Shown here: positions 55,481 through 64,000 of the stretch, one piece after another
Numbering within the stretch: the first letter of the stretch is position 1
How the letters are laid out: each line of letters begins with the position of its first letter
Assembly: GCA_036346375.1 (NCBI GenBank)
Contig: CM070517.1
Coordinates: 12,937,161-13,001,160 of the forward strand
Length of the DNA: 64,000 nucleotides
DNA from: Guadua angustifolia
Taxonomy: Eukaryota; Streptophyta; Magnoliopsida; Poales; Poaceae
Direction of reading: 5' to 3'
Notes under the pieces: generated by a model
Databases searched by the model: none
Told to the model about the DNA's origin: nothing
The model's input: the letters and a program-made list of their open reading frames with translations, nothing else
Program-made: the position numbers and the translations under genes

Positions 55481-57036
55481 TTTGTAATACCATGATGATT
55501 AAAGAAAGTCAGCCAGCTCTCTATGAAGAATTTCAGAAGCTTAGTTTGGAAGTGGTTCCAAAAGGATACTTGGCTACTTTGGAAGTGCGTCCAACATTGG
55601 AAGATCAGATTCGAGAAGCCCAAGTTGATGATGCCGATATCAAAGAGATCAAGAGTAATATGAAGAAAGGAAAAGCCACAGTTTTCACCGAGGATGAAAA
55701 AGGTACCGTCTGGTATGAGAATCGTATCTATGTACCTGATCAGAAAGAGCTCAAGGAGTTGTTACTCAAAGAAGCGCATGAGACTTTGTACTCTATTCAC
55801 CCTGGAAGTACCAAGATGTATCAAGACCTCAAGGAAAGGTATTGGTGGCCTAGCATGAAGCGTGAGATTGCAGAATATGTCGCTCTTTGTGATGTCTCCG
55901 GAAGGTCAAAGCGAGCATCGAGGCAGGCGGGATTGCTTGACCTTGAAGATTCCAGAATGGATGTGGGAAGAAATTGGTATGGATTTTATTATCGGACTTC
56001 CTAAAACCCAAGCAGGTTATGATTCGATCTGGGTGATAGTGGATCGATTGACTAAGGTAGCTCACTTTATTCCAGTTAAGACTACCTACAGGAGATAAAT
56101 TGGCGAACTATATATGTCAAGGATTGTTAGTCTTCACGAATGCCTAAGAAGATTGTCTCGATAGAGGATCTCAATTTACCTCTCGTTTTTGGCGAGTTTG
56201 CATGAAGCTATGGGAACTCATCTCGAGGTTCGATCTTGCCTATCATCCTCAAACCGATGGATGACAGGCGAGTGAACAGATTCTTGAAGACATGTTAGAG
56301 CACATGCCTAACCTATGGTGCTAAGTGGGACAAGTGTTTGCCCTATCAGAGTTTTCTTACAATAATAGTTATCGAGCGATCTGCAAATGTCTCTTTTGAA
56401 GCCTTATACGGAAGAAAGTGCGAAACCCTCTCAATTGGAAAGAGACCGGTGAAAAGCAGTTATTTGGTCTGCCATATTGCAAGAAAATTTGAAGAGCAAG
56501 TGCGATTAATTGAGACAAGTTAAAGATAGCTCAAAGTAGACGAGAAGAGTTATGCGAGATAATAAATCGCCGAGATTTGAGTTTGAGCCCAATGATTATG
56601 TGTATCTTAGAGTCACCCCTCTAAAAGGAGTTAAGAGATTTCAAGTAAAAGGAAAGCTTGCCCCAAGATATGTGGAACCGTTCAAAGTTCTGGAATGAAG
56701 AGGAGAAGTTGCTTACAAACTCGAGTTGCCTCAGTCTTTCGCTGGAATCCAAGATGTGTTCCACGTGTCACAATTGAAGAAGTGCCTGCGAGTGCCAGAA
56801 GGATAGATGCCATTGGAAGCCATCGATTTGCAAGAGGATCTCACCTACAAGGAGCATCCTGTGAAGATTTTGGATGTTGCCGAGCGCATTACCAGAAGCA
56901 AGATCATCCGTTTCTGCAAAGTCCAGTGGAGCAATCATTCGGAAGATGAAGCCACATGGGAGCGAGAAGAGGATCTAAAGTCCGAGTTTCCTCACCTATT
57001 TTCTAGCCAGTCCGAATCTCGGGGTCGAGGTTCCAT
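55481..57036 (+). pseudogene. Tekay integrase with chromodomain, broken
   Basis: The zinc-finger region (HETLYSIHPGSTKMYQDLKERYWWPS, CDV) starts near 55780 and the core near 55950 (WEEIGMDFIIGLPKTQAGYDSIWVIVDRLTKVAHF). From 56095 to 56540 the D,D35E part is present at the DNA level but broken about eight times by single-base losses. SFEALYGRKCE is at 56390, and GPY/F and chromodomain frames follow (LKKCLRVPE; YKEHPVKILDVAE; FCKVQWSNHSEDEATWERE) to a stop at 57038. It is homologous to 41886-43160. The second zinc Cys is replaced near 55893, again at a CAG-like site. Confidence 0.85.
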
Positions 57037-57038
57037 TT

Positions 57039-57051
57039 AAGGGGGGAGGTT
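57039..57051 (+). promoter_or_regulatory. Polypurine tract of plus-strand Tekay element
   Basis: AAGGGGGGAGGTT directly before the 3' LTR start at 57052. Confidence 0.9.
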
Positions 57052-60000
57052 TGTAACATCCCTAATTTCAGTCTTTTGACTAAAGTTAATTTAAATTAAT
57101 TAATTTCAAAATTTGGATTTTCCATGGTGTTCTAATTAACTCGCATCCATATCCTTCGAAATTTGGAGTTCACTCCTTGATCGTCATAAAGTCAAGATTC
57201 CAATTCCTATCCTTATTGAAATTTCACTGAGTTCCAAAATGCTCTAAAATCTCAAACCTATTGAATTAGGTTCCAAATATTCTAAAATGATTTTGGGAAT
57301 TGTTCCAAGATTTTTCGAATCTATTTGCTATTTTATCTCTCGTGGTCTTTCATCAAAATCAATATATTCGTTCCAGAATAATCTAAATTCCAAAATTCAT
57401 CAAAATTCTTTGAAACCAATTTTATTGGGTTCCAAATAATCTATAGTATTTTTAGGAATGTTTCCAGAATTTTTAGATTATTTTTACTATTTTATTCTTC
57501 GTGCTTTTGTCTCTTCATTTCTTCCAACCAATATCTGTTGACGCGTGGCGGTATTGTTCACCTTCTTCTACCTCCAGCCAGGCTGATTTCTAGTAAGCAC
57601 GTACCATGGCTTTCCAACTTCAAACACCCATAACTCCTCATTTCCTCCACCAAATCATGCATGGATGGATCCGTTGCGAAGAGACGAGAAGAATCCATTT
57701 TCATGACCATTCATCTTTTAACCCGCCGGAATTTGATTAAATCTTGCAGAAACCGAAACGCACTCAAACTTCAATAACTTGGCGTTTCTCAGCGAAGCGA
57801 CGAGCTTCCACTTCTCAAACATGCGTGTCGGCGTCCTCTACCCGTGCTCACCTTGCCCCATTGTTCCTGTGTCGTTTCCCATCCCAAAACGCGAAAAACC
57901 GTCGCCCGCGTCCTCCAAAGACACCGGCGAGCCATCTTTTGCTCCGGTGAGTTTTCCGGCAAACCAACCACGTCACTTTGTGCCATTTGCTTCCAGGAAC
58001 ACAACCAATCAGCGGATTTGATTTTCGTTGCGGTTTGACCCCAGATTTGAGTTTGTTAAATGCGTTGACCGTCGCTCGGATTAAATCGTCGATTCCTTCC
58101 AATCCGGTAACTTCTAGCGCCAATTCCTTTTAGCCGTAGAATCATCTTGTCATTCTATCGCGATGCTCTCTTTAGTTTTCGCGAAATTTCGAGTTTTGTG
58201 CGGATTTGAGCGTCATGCCGTCGGCCGTTTTTGCCGTCGTGGCTCGTCGCTTCTTGCCTCGGGTCCCCTCGCCGTTATTAGCGTGAGCATGGGCTTCACC
58301 TCGCCTCACGCACCTCCGCCGCCCTTGATGCCATCCCGCCACCGTGGCCGATCACGGTCCTCTGGCGCGTCTTCTCTTTAGCGCTGCATCGCTTCCTCCT
58401 CTGGCGCCGCCATCTTGGCCGCACGCCGGCCGAGCCCTCCGTGAGTCCCTCACCCACTGCCGAACCGTCCTTCCCTCTCTTCCCTTGGTGATTTCTCCAT
58501 GGCGCTGCTCTCGCCAATCTCGTTTCCATGGCTTCCTTCACATGCGAGCAATGGAAAAGAATGCCAAACCTATGGCGTGTGGGGCCCAGATTGGAAGTGG
58601 GTGAGAAACCGAAATCTTTGGAAAAAGAAAAGATTCCAAAGAATATTCCTCGGTTTTCTAATTTTCAGGATTTTGAGAATTCAAACAATTGTTTCTCCTC
58701 GTCGTAACTCCGAATCGAATGATTCCAATTGCTAAATTCATCCTCTATCTGCGATATTTTTATTATAATTTTTAGTTTCTTCTAAATTTATTTTATTCTT
58801 TTAGTGTCGCTTTTGCGTAGTTGAAGAAGCAATAAATTAAATGCCAGCGAGGAGAAGATTTTCGAGTAACTTACGCACCTCGTCGATGAAGGCAAGTCGT
58901 AGTCCTTTGACCATGTTGTACCTATGTTTGCAAAAGTAATTTGTTTTATACAATTGCATGCTATTTGTGTATCCATGATTAGTTTACGGGAGTAGCTATT
59001 TACCTGATTGCAAGTATGCCACCTTGATTATTGATATGCCATGTATCCATTGTTAACCTTAGGTTGGAACATTACTAGTTGGACATAGTCGTAATACCAA
59101 CATTGGGTTAACGTAGCTAATGCGTAGACCTGCTTAATCGTACGTTGGGTTTCATAGCACCTGTGAACTAATGTTAATCTTGACCTAATGAGATAAGGAA
59201 TTGTGGTCGTCGACCACTGTTGTAAAACTTGTTGTACCATGGTAGGGAATGCCATTGGTCTTGGTTGAACAAAATGTTTTCCCTCGGGCAAGTGATCGTG
59301 CAGTAAAGGGGGTGCTATCTGGCACATTGGGATGTGGTTGTCTTGCTTGAGATGATTTAAGGACTTAATCTTGTGCGCCATTGAGGCTGGGCCTAACAGT
59401 GCAACCACAAGTGCGGTATGGGACAGACCTAGTCGATTAATTTGCAATGTTTAGTCTTGAGTCTTGCCAAATATTTGTGTGGGTTCGGGTTATGCGGGTA
59501 GATTCACATGGCTCAAGAGGGGGCCCCGAGGGCGAAACCTTAGAGGCGATACCAAGTTTAGGCGTGCATTGTAAAGACTTTGTCATGATATCTCTGCGAC
59601 ACACCAAAGGAAGTGTGTTAATATCATTGCACTAAGAGATGTTCATGTCTTGTGGGTAAAGCCGTACAACCTCTGCAGAGTGTCAAACTATTGAATAGCC
59701 GTGTCATGCGTCATGGACAAGCAGGAATTTCACACACGGGTATAGAGTGTTTTCTTGAAATGTGGAATTGTTGGAATGGGAGCAGGGAGTTCCTTTGTTG
59801 TTTTGTTGTCTAAAGCTATCTTGTTGAATTGTGTGGTTGATACTTGTTTGAATGGCGTGGGGTGATGCCTCGCCATTACATTCATGTTGTCTACCATTGA
59901 TTTACCGATTATTTATTATTGATTTATCAATCTGCTTTCAATCTATTTATTGTATTTAAATTCAAGTTATTGCTTTACGCAAATGAGCCATATGACTATT

Positions 60001-60428
60001 CTTTGACAAGCCGTGCATAAATATATTGCATCATTTCCTGCGGCTTGTTGAGTACGTGTTGTACTCACGGCTTTATGCCCATGTTGTTTAGTTGCTGAGG
60101 AAGAACCAGGGAATGAATATCAAGAGGAGGAATACTATGAAGACTACGTGGACTAGGAAGGCGTTCCCAGACGATTGCTGTGGCATGTCGTATAGCCTAA
60201 CGTTTTATATTTCACTGCAATGATTTCACTTGTTTCTTAAGCCAAGAGGCTTTGGTGTATGAACATTGACCATAAAGTCGTTTGCTTTATTCAATAATAA
60301 TTTGCTTCTTCTTAGTTATTTCGATGTATGGAATGATATGTCATCTATGTTTCCTTGTGTGCACTAAGCGTGATCTGGACTAGTGCAAGGTATACCTGAA
60401 GGGTTTGGTTGCATATCCGGTCCCGACC
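57052..60428 (+). mobile_element. 3' LTR of plus-strand Tekay element
   Basis: It starts TGTAACATCCC and runs collinear with 36680-38829 plus 50655-51911, without the nested element. The end is unclear in the last bases: CATATCCGGTCCCGACC instead of CATATCTGGGTCCCAACA, so the border is set at about 60428. The family core is at 59641-59705. A CpG-rich tract (58200-58520) has unsupported frames on both strands. Confidence 0.9.
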
Positions 60429-60433
60429 TGATA

Positions 60434-60905
60434 CCACCTCAGAGCTCTTCTCCCTCGCACATAAGTGTGTGCGGGCCGTGGAGGAAGAGAGGGCGGCACT
60501 GCCCCCAAGGGTGGCTAAAACAGGGCGAGGCGGGACCTCGAAGGTTCAGCCATTCAAGCAAGAAGCGCGAAGCGCGAGCGGAGAGAGACCAGGCGGGTCT
60601 TGACCGCCGAGCGATGACGAGGACCCAGCAGCGCGCAACCGCCCGCGGCCAAACACGACAACCGCCGTGGCGTGTGCGACCGTCGTGACCGGCGTGATGA
60701 TCGCCGTGACCGGCGCGATGACCGCCGTGGTCGTGAGAACGACCGCCGCGAACAGAAAGAGGGCGAGCTCTATTGCCCGATCCATTGGACCAACACCCAT
60801 GACCTGGATAGCTGCCGGGTCGTGGGCAAAATGGTGGAGAAGCGGCTCAAGGAGCGCCGCCCCGACGACGATCAAGATGAAGATCCTGCTCCGCTGGCTT
60901 TCTAG
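60434..60905 (+). pseudogene. Gag 3' part of Tat/Retand-type element
   Basis: This resumes the gag cut at 36679: TSELFSLAHKCVRAVEEERAAL, then after shifts RRDRRDDRRDRRDDRR and ELYCPIHWTNTHDLDSCRVV (60760-60830). The CPIH...HDLDSC pattern is the distinctive C/H motif of Tat-lineage Gags. TAG at 60903 ends it, followed by QADHVVAYIHGGSSTF in the same frame, which is the usual lead-in to protease. Confidence 0.8.
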
Positions 60906-61500
60906 CAGGCGGACCACGTCGTGGCCTACATCCACGGTGGTTCATCCACCTTTTCCTCCAACGTCGCCTATAAGCGGTTGAAGAGGGAGTCGTGCGCCAC
61001 GGCATCGGGCCTAGGGGCGGGTCGGATGCTGAAGTGGTCGGAGCAGGCCCACACTTTCAGTCAGGCCGACCACCCTAAGGGCGCCACTGGGCTAGGGCAT
61101 CTCCCAGTCGTGGTGTCGCCCACCATTCAAACGTGCGGCTAGGGCGCGTGTTGGTAGACGGGGGGAGTTCTGTCAGCCTCCTGTCCTCTTCGGCGTTCCT
61201 GGCGCTCCAGATCCCGCGGCAGGATCTGCGCCCAGCTCTGCCCATCTTTGGGGTAGCCCCAGAGGCTGGCTTGATGCCCCTGGGTCAGGTGTGCCTCCCT
61301 GTCACCTTCGGGGAGGAAGACAATTATCGCACCAAGATGGTGGACTTTGAGGTCGCCGACTTCGACCTCCCTACAATGCCCTGCTCGGCCGATCGGCATT
61401 GGCCAAGTTCATGGCGGCAACCCACTATGCTTACATGGTGGTGAAGATGACGGGGCCCAGTGGCCCCATTGCGATCCGGGTGGATAAATCCGAGGCCCTG
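60906..61500 (+). pseudogene. Tat/Retand-type protease
   Basis: The frame from about 61133 reads GRVLVDGGSSVSLLSSSAFLAL, with the D-G-G-S catalytic block of this lineage instead of DSG. It continues LFPVTFGEEDNYRT-like sequence and VDFEVADFDLPTMP. A shift near 61380 moves to LAKFMAATHYAYMVVKMTGP. It matures the polyprotein in a working element. The leader 60906-61130 has lost its frame. Confidence 0.75.
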
Positions 61501-61666
61501 CGCTGCCACAAGTATGCGCTGGACATGGCCGGTGCCACCTGCGTCGGGCACCCCGACGCCACTTCCTCGGGAGCCCCTCAGGCCTGGACCCGCGCCTCAC
61601 CTGGCTCTGCCGGTGAGGTCAAGGAGGTCGCCCTGAGCGCGGGCGAACCCCGAAAGACCTTCAAAA

Positions 61667-62737
61667 TTGGTGCCAACCTCAGCGCCAAATAGGAAGACGC
61701 GCTCGTCACCTTCCTCCAGTCTAACTCCGACGTGTTCGCCTGGCAACCCCAGGGAGGTGATCGAGCACCGATTGGCAACGCTCTCCGAGGCACGACCGGT
61801 CCAACAGAAGGTCCGGAGGCTGGCGCCCGAGCGCCAAGATGCCATTCGAGAGGAGGTAGAGAAGCTGTTGAGCGCAGGGATCGTCAGGGAAGTCTCTCAT
61901 CCCGAGTGGCTTGCCAACCCTGTGCTCGTCAAGAAGTCCAATGGGAAATGGCGCATGTGTGTCGACTTCACCGACCTCAACAAGGCCTGCCCGAAGGATC
62001 CGTACCCCCTGCCGCGAGTCGACCTCATTGTTGACTTCACGGCCGGATGCAAGCTGTTGTGCTTCTTGGATGCATACTCCGGGTACCACCAGATCAGCAT
62101 GGCGCTCGAAGATGAAGAGAAGACTGCTTTTGTAACCCCTACGGGTGTTTACTGTTATGTAAGAATGGCTTTTGGATTAAAGAATGCCGGTTCTACTTAC
62201 CAGCGTGCCATGCATATCACTTTCGGCCCCCAGATAGGGCGAAACCTTAAGGTCTACGTTGATGATTTAGTTGTAAAGATTAAGAAAAGCGAAGAGCTGA
62301 TCCAAGACCTGGAGGAAACCTTTGCTAACCTCCGGAAGAATTGCTTGAAGCTCAATCCTGAAAAATGCGTGTTCGGTGTGCCCTCCGGCAAGCTGCTGGG
62401 TTTCCTGGTGTCCAGCCGGGGCATTGAAGCCAATCCTGACAAGATAGCAGCCATCGAACACATGAAGCCGCCAGCGCGACTCAAGCATGTTCATGCTGGC
62501 GATTACTGGCCTCCACAGGGTGATTCATTGCGGTTGGGGAAAAGAAGCTTGCGTCTGTTCAAGCTATTGAAGAAGACCAACCATTTTGAGTGGACAGAGA
62601 AAGCCCAGAAGGCATTTGAAGATTTGATGCAATACCTGTCCTCTCCCCCGGTGCTGGTCTCTCCCGCGCCGGGTGAGCCGTTTCTCCTATACATAGCTGC
62701 CACTCCTGAGGTGGTGAGCGCCGTACTAGTTGCGTAG
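61667..62737 (+). CDS. Tat/Retand-type reverse transcriptase and degenerate RNase H1
   Basis: The 356-residue frame has ARPVQQKVRRLAPERQDAIR, then WLANPVLVKKSNGKWRMCVDF, LNKACPKDPYPLPRVD, LLCFLDAYSGYHQ, FGLKNAGSTYQRAM and KVYVDDLVVK (Y-V-D-D). The palm is complete. The connection (FEWTEKAQKAFEDLMQYL) and the start of RNase H1 (EPFLLYIAATPEVVSAVLVA) follow; the first Asp of that RNase H is absent, as usual in the lineage. It ends in TAG at 62735-62737, and the same frame continues REGVQKPVYYISK, so the stop is internal. A further in-frame TAG lies at 61690. Confidence 0.88.
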   Translation: MVPTSAPNRKTRSSPSSSLTPTCSPGNPREVIEHRLATLSEARPVQQKVRRLAPERQDAIREEVEKLLSAGIVREVSHPEWLANPVLVKKSNGKWRMCVDFTDLNKACPKDPYPLPRVDLIVDFTAGCKLLCFLDAYSGYHQISMALEDEEKTAFVTPTGVYCYVRMAFGLKNAGSTYQRAMHITFGPQIGRNLKVYVDDLVVKIKKSEELIQDLEETFANLRKNCLKLNPEKCVFGVPSGKLLGFLVSSRGIEANPDKIAAIEHMKPPARLKHVHAGDYWPPQGDSLRLGKRSLRLFKLLKKTNHFEWTEKAQKAFEDLMQYLSSPPVLVSPAPGEPFLLYIAATPEVVSAVLVA

Positions 62738-63541
62738 AGGGAAGGTGTCCAGAAGCCAGTCTACTACATCAGCAAGGTGTTGCACGAAGCAGAGACCCGA
62801 TACCCGCGGGCTCAGAAGATGTTGTACGCTGTCCTGGTGGTGTCCAGGAAGCTGCGGCATTATTTCCAAGGGCGGAAAATTACCGTGGTCATGGCCTACC
62901 CTCTGCGAGAGATCCTTCACAACCGTGAAGCAGAGGGTCGAATCGCTAAATGGTCGGTGGAGCTGGGGAAATTCAACCTTAAATTCGTACCCTGCACCGC
63001 CATCAAAAGTCAGAAGCTGGCGGAGTTCGTCGCCGAGTGGACTCCCGCCACTCCTGAAGCTGAAGAAGTGCCCGCGCCTTCTCCCTGGACCTTATTCTTT
63101 GATGGTTCGTTCAGGCTGGAAGGCGCGGGGGCTGGGGTTGTTCTGGTCTCTCCGACCGGTGACTTCCTCCAGTATGTGGTCGCCCTCGACTTCAAGGCCA
63201 CAAACAACATAGCCGAATACGAGGGCCTGTTGGCAGGGCCGCGCATCGCTTCGGCATTGGGCATTCAACGTCTCCAAGTCAAGGGTGACTCCCTGCTAGT
63301 CATTAATCAAGCGCGGAAGGAGTTTCAGTGCTCTGACCCCACCATGGCGGCGTACTTGGCGGAGGTCCGAAGAATGGAGCATCGCTTTGAAGGGCTAGGG
63401 TATATTCATATCCCTCGGCGCGACAACCACCTTGCGGACGGGCTTTCGCAGCTCGCGTCCTCAAGGGCTTCTGTTCCGGTCGGGGTCTTCGAAGAAAGGC
63501 TATCGCGACCGTCCGCCATAACCCACACCCGGTGGGGATGA
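62738..63541 (+). CDS. RNase H1 tail and second (archaeal-type) RNase H of Tat element
   Basis: LHEAETRYPRAQKMLYAVLVVSRKLRHYF and IAKWSVELGKFNLKF finish the first RNase H module. A second module starts near 63090: LFFDGSF (Asp), NNIAEYEGL (Glu), VKGDSLLVIN (Asp), RRDNHLADGLSQL (Asp), the four-acid set of the plant-like/archaeal RNase H (aRNH). Dual RNase H is a known trait of Tat/Ogre/Retand gypsy elements and supports that classification. It would remove element RNA during cDNA synthesis. The catalytic set is intact. Confidence 0.88.
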   Translation, partial: REGVQKPVYYISKVLHEAETRYPRAQKMLYAVLVVSRKLRHYFQGRKITVVMAYPLREILHNREAEGRIAKWSVELGKFNLKFVPCTAIKSQKLAEFVAEWTPATPEAEEVPAPSPWTLFFDGSFRLEGAGAGVVLVSPTGDFLQYVVALDFKATNNIAEYEGLLAGPRIASALGIQRLQVKGDSLLVINQARKEFQCSDPTMAAYLAEVRRMEHRFEGLGYIHIPRRDNHLADGLSQLASSRASVPVGVFEERLSRPSAITHTRWG

Positions 63542-64000
63542 TGGTGTCATTGTCATGACCCCGGTTTAAGCGGGGACGGCGGCAAGGCTGTTCAGACCTC
63601 CGCTCGGTGGGAAAGCGGTGCCGCTGCCACGGCCTCTAGTTCAGGGAGGGAAGGCAGCGTGCCCACTTCAGCCCCCAGGTCCGGGAGGGAAGGCGGCGGT
63701 GCTGCCGATGCAGCACCAGGGGAAAAGCTTGGCCCAGCAGAGTACCCGGGCGAGCACCGAGTGGTCACCGCGCTTGGTCAGGAAGATCGGTGGATGGATC
63801 CTATCCTAGCCTTCCTGCGTGACCAAGTAATCCCCGACGATGATGCCTCAGCTGAGAAGATTGCACGTAAGGCCAATGCTATACTCTGGTAGGTGGGGAC
63901 CTATATCGCCAGAGCAGAAACGGAGTTCTACTGAAGTGCATCACTCGGGAAGAGGGGAGCAGCTTGCTCTCTGATATCCATGGAGGCGTGTGCGGGAGCC
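63542..64000 (+). pseudogene. Integrase start of Tat/Retand-type element (partial)
   Basis: After a linker with Gly/Ala-rich repeats (63600-63720), the frame near 63730-63890 reads WMDPILAFLRDQVIPDDDASAEKIARKANAI, typical of the segment before the Tat integrase. CITREEG and SLLSDIHGGVCG at the edge include the first zinc ligand His. The reading crosses a stop near 63890 and another near 63930. The rest lies right of the window. Confidence 0.7.

Noticed and set aside
1..64000. Search for a new defence, toxin or metabolic system
   Set aside because: All assignable coding sequence is retroelement or transposon derived and broken; nothing suggests an operon-like or host-encoded system.

Overview
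The window looks like intergenic DNA from a plant nuclear genome, most likely a grass (Poaceae) with a large, repeat-rich genome. I found no ordinary host gene. Nearly everything assignable is transposable element: Ty1/copia (Sirevirus-like and one other lineage), Ty3/gypsy chromoviruses of the Tekay type, a Ty3/gypsy Tat/Retand-type element, CACTA, hAT and small MITE-like DNA elements. The initiator-Met-tRNA type primer sites (TGGTATCAGAGC), the Sirevirus LTR signature and the CACTA-encoded C48 peptidase with introns all fit a grass. The species cannot be fixed from sequence alone.

Left part (1-9970): the 5' portion of a minus-strand Sirevirus-like copia element (pol start, second zinc knuckle, gag, primer site, 5' LTR ending at 3922) runs off the left edge. 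It sits in a gypsy LTR fragment (to 5187). Then come a minus-strand gypsy 3' remnant, the 3' end of a CACTA element with three exons of an Ulp1-like peptidase pseudogene, a short MITE and a hAT-like non-autonomous element.

Middle part (9971-34320): an old mosaic of broken gypsy LTRs (9971-12262, 13809-16454, about 20960-22675, 22676-24296), two decayed chromovirus 5' regions that share an unusual acidic coiled-coil ORF upstream of gag (16705-17436 and 24515-25238), a CACTA terminus, and a 260-bp hAT MITE with a perfect 8-bp target duplication inside a protease remnant. It closes with a head-to-head pair of copia LTRs, a decayed copia gag-protease-integrase, and an unassigned minus-strand LTR-like block.

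Right part (34321-64000): a clear three-level nest. The outermost element is a plus-strand Tat/Retand-type gypsy (5' LTR 34321-35375; gag, protease, reverse transcriptase, dual RNase H, integrase running off the right edge). Its gag is split at 36679 by a plus-strand Tekay element (36680 to about 60428). The 5' LTR of that element is in turn split by a minus-strand Tekay element (38830-50654) flanked by the exact 5-bp duplication ATCTT. The uninterrupted 3' LTR of the middle element shows the empty site.

All coding regions carry stops or frameshifts, so no element here looks autonomous. Many differences between paired LTRs, and many of the breaks in the Tekay pol, fall at CAG/CTG (CHG) sites and are small indels. 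This raises the possibility that part of the apparent decay is sequencing or consensus error at methylated CHG cytosines. I did not find a convincing new biological system. The best leads are the pre-gag ORF, a seven-copy ~52-bp G-box-containing repeat in the Tat LTR, and the CHG-centred lesions.
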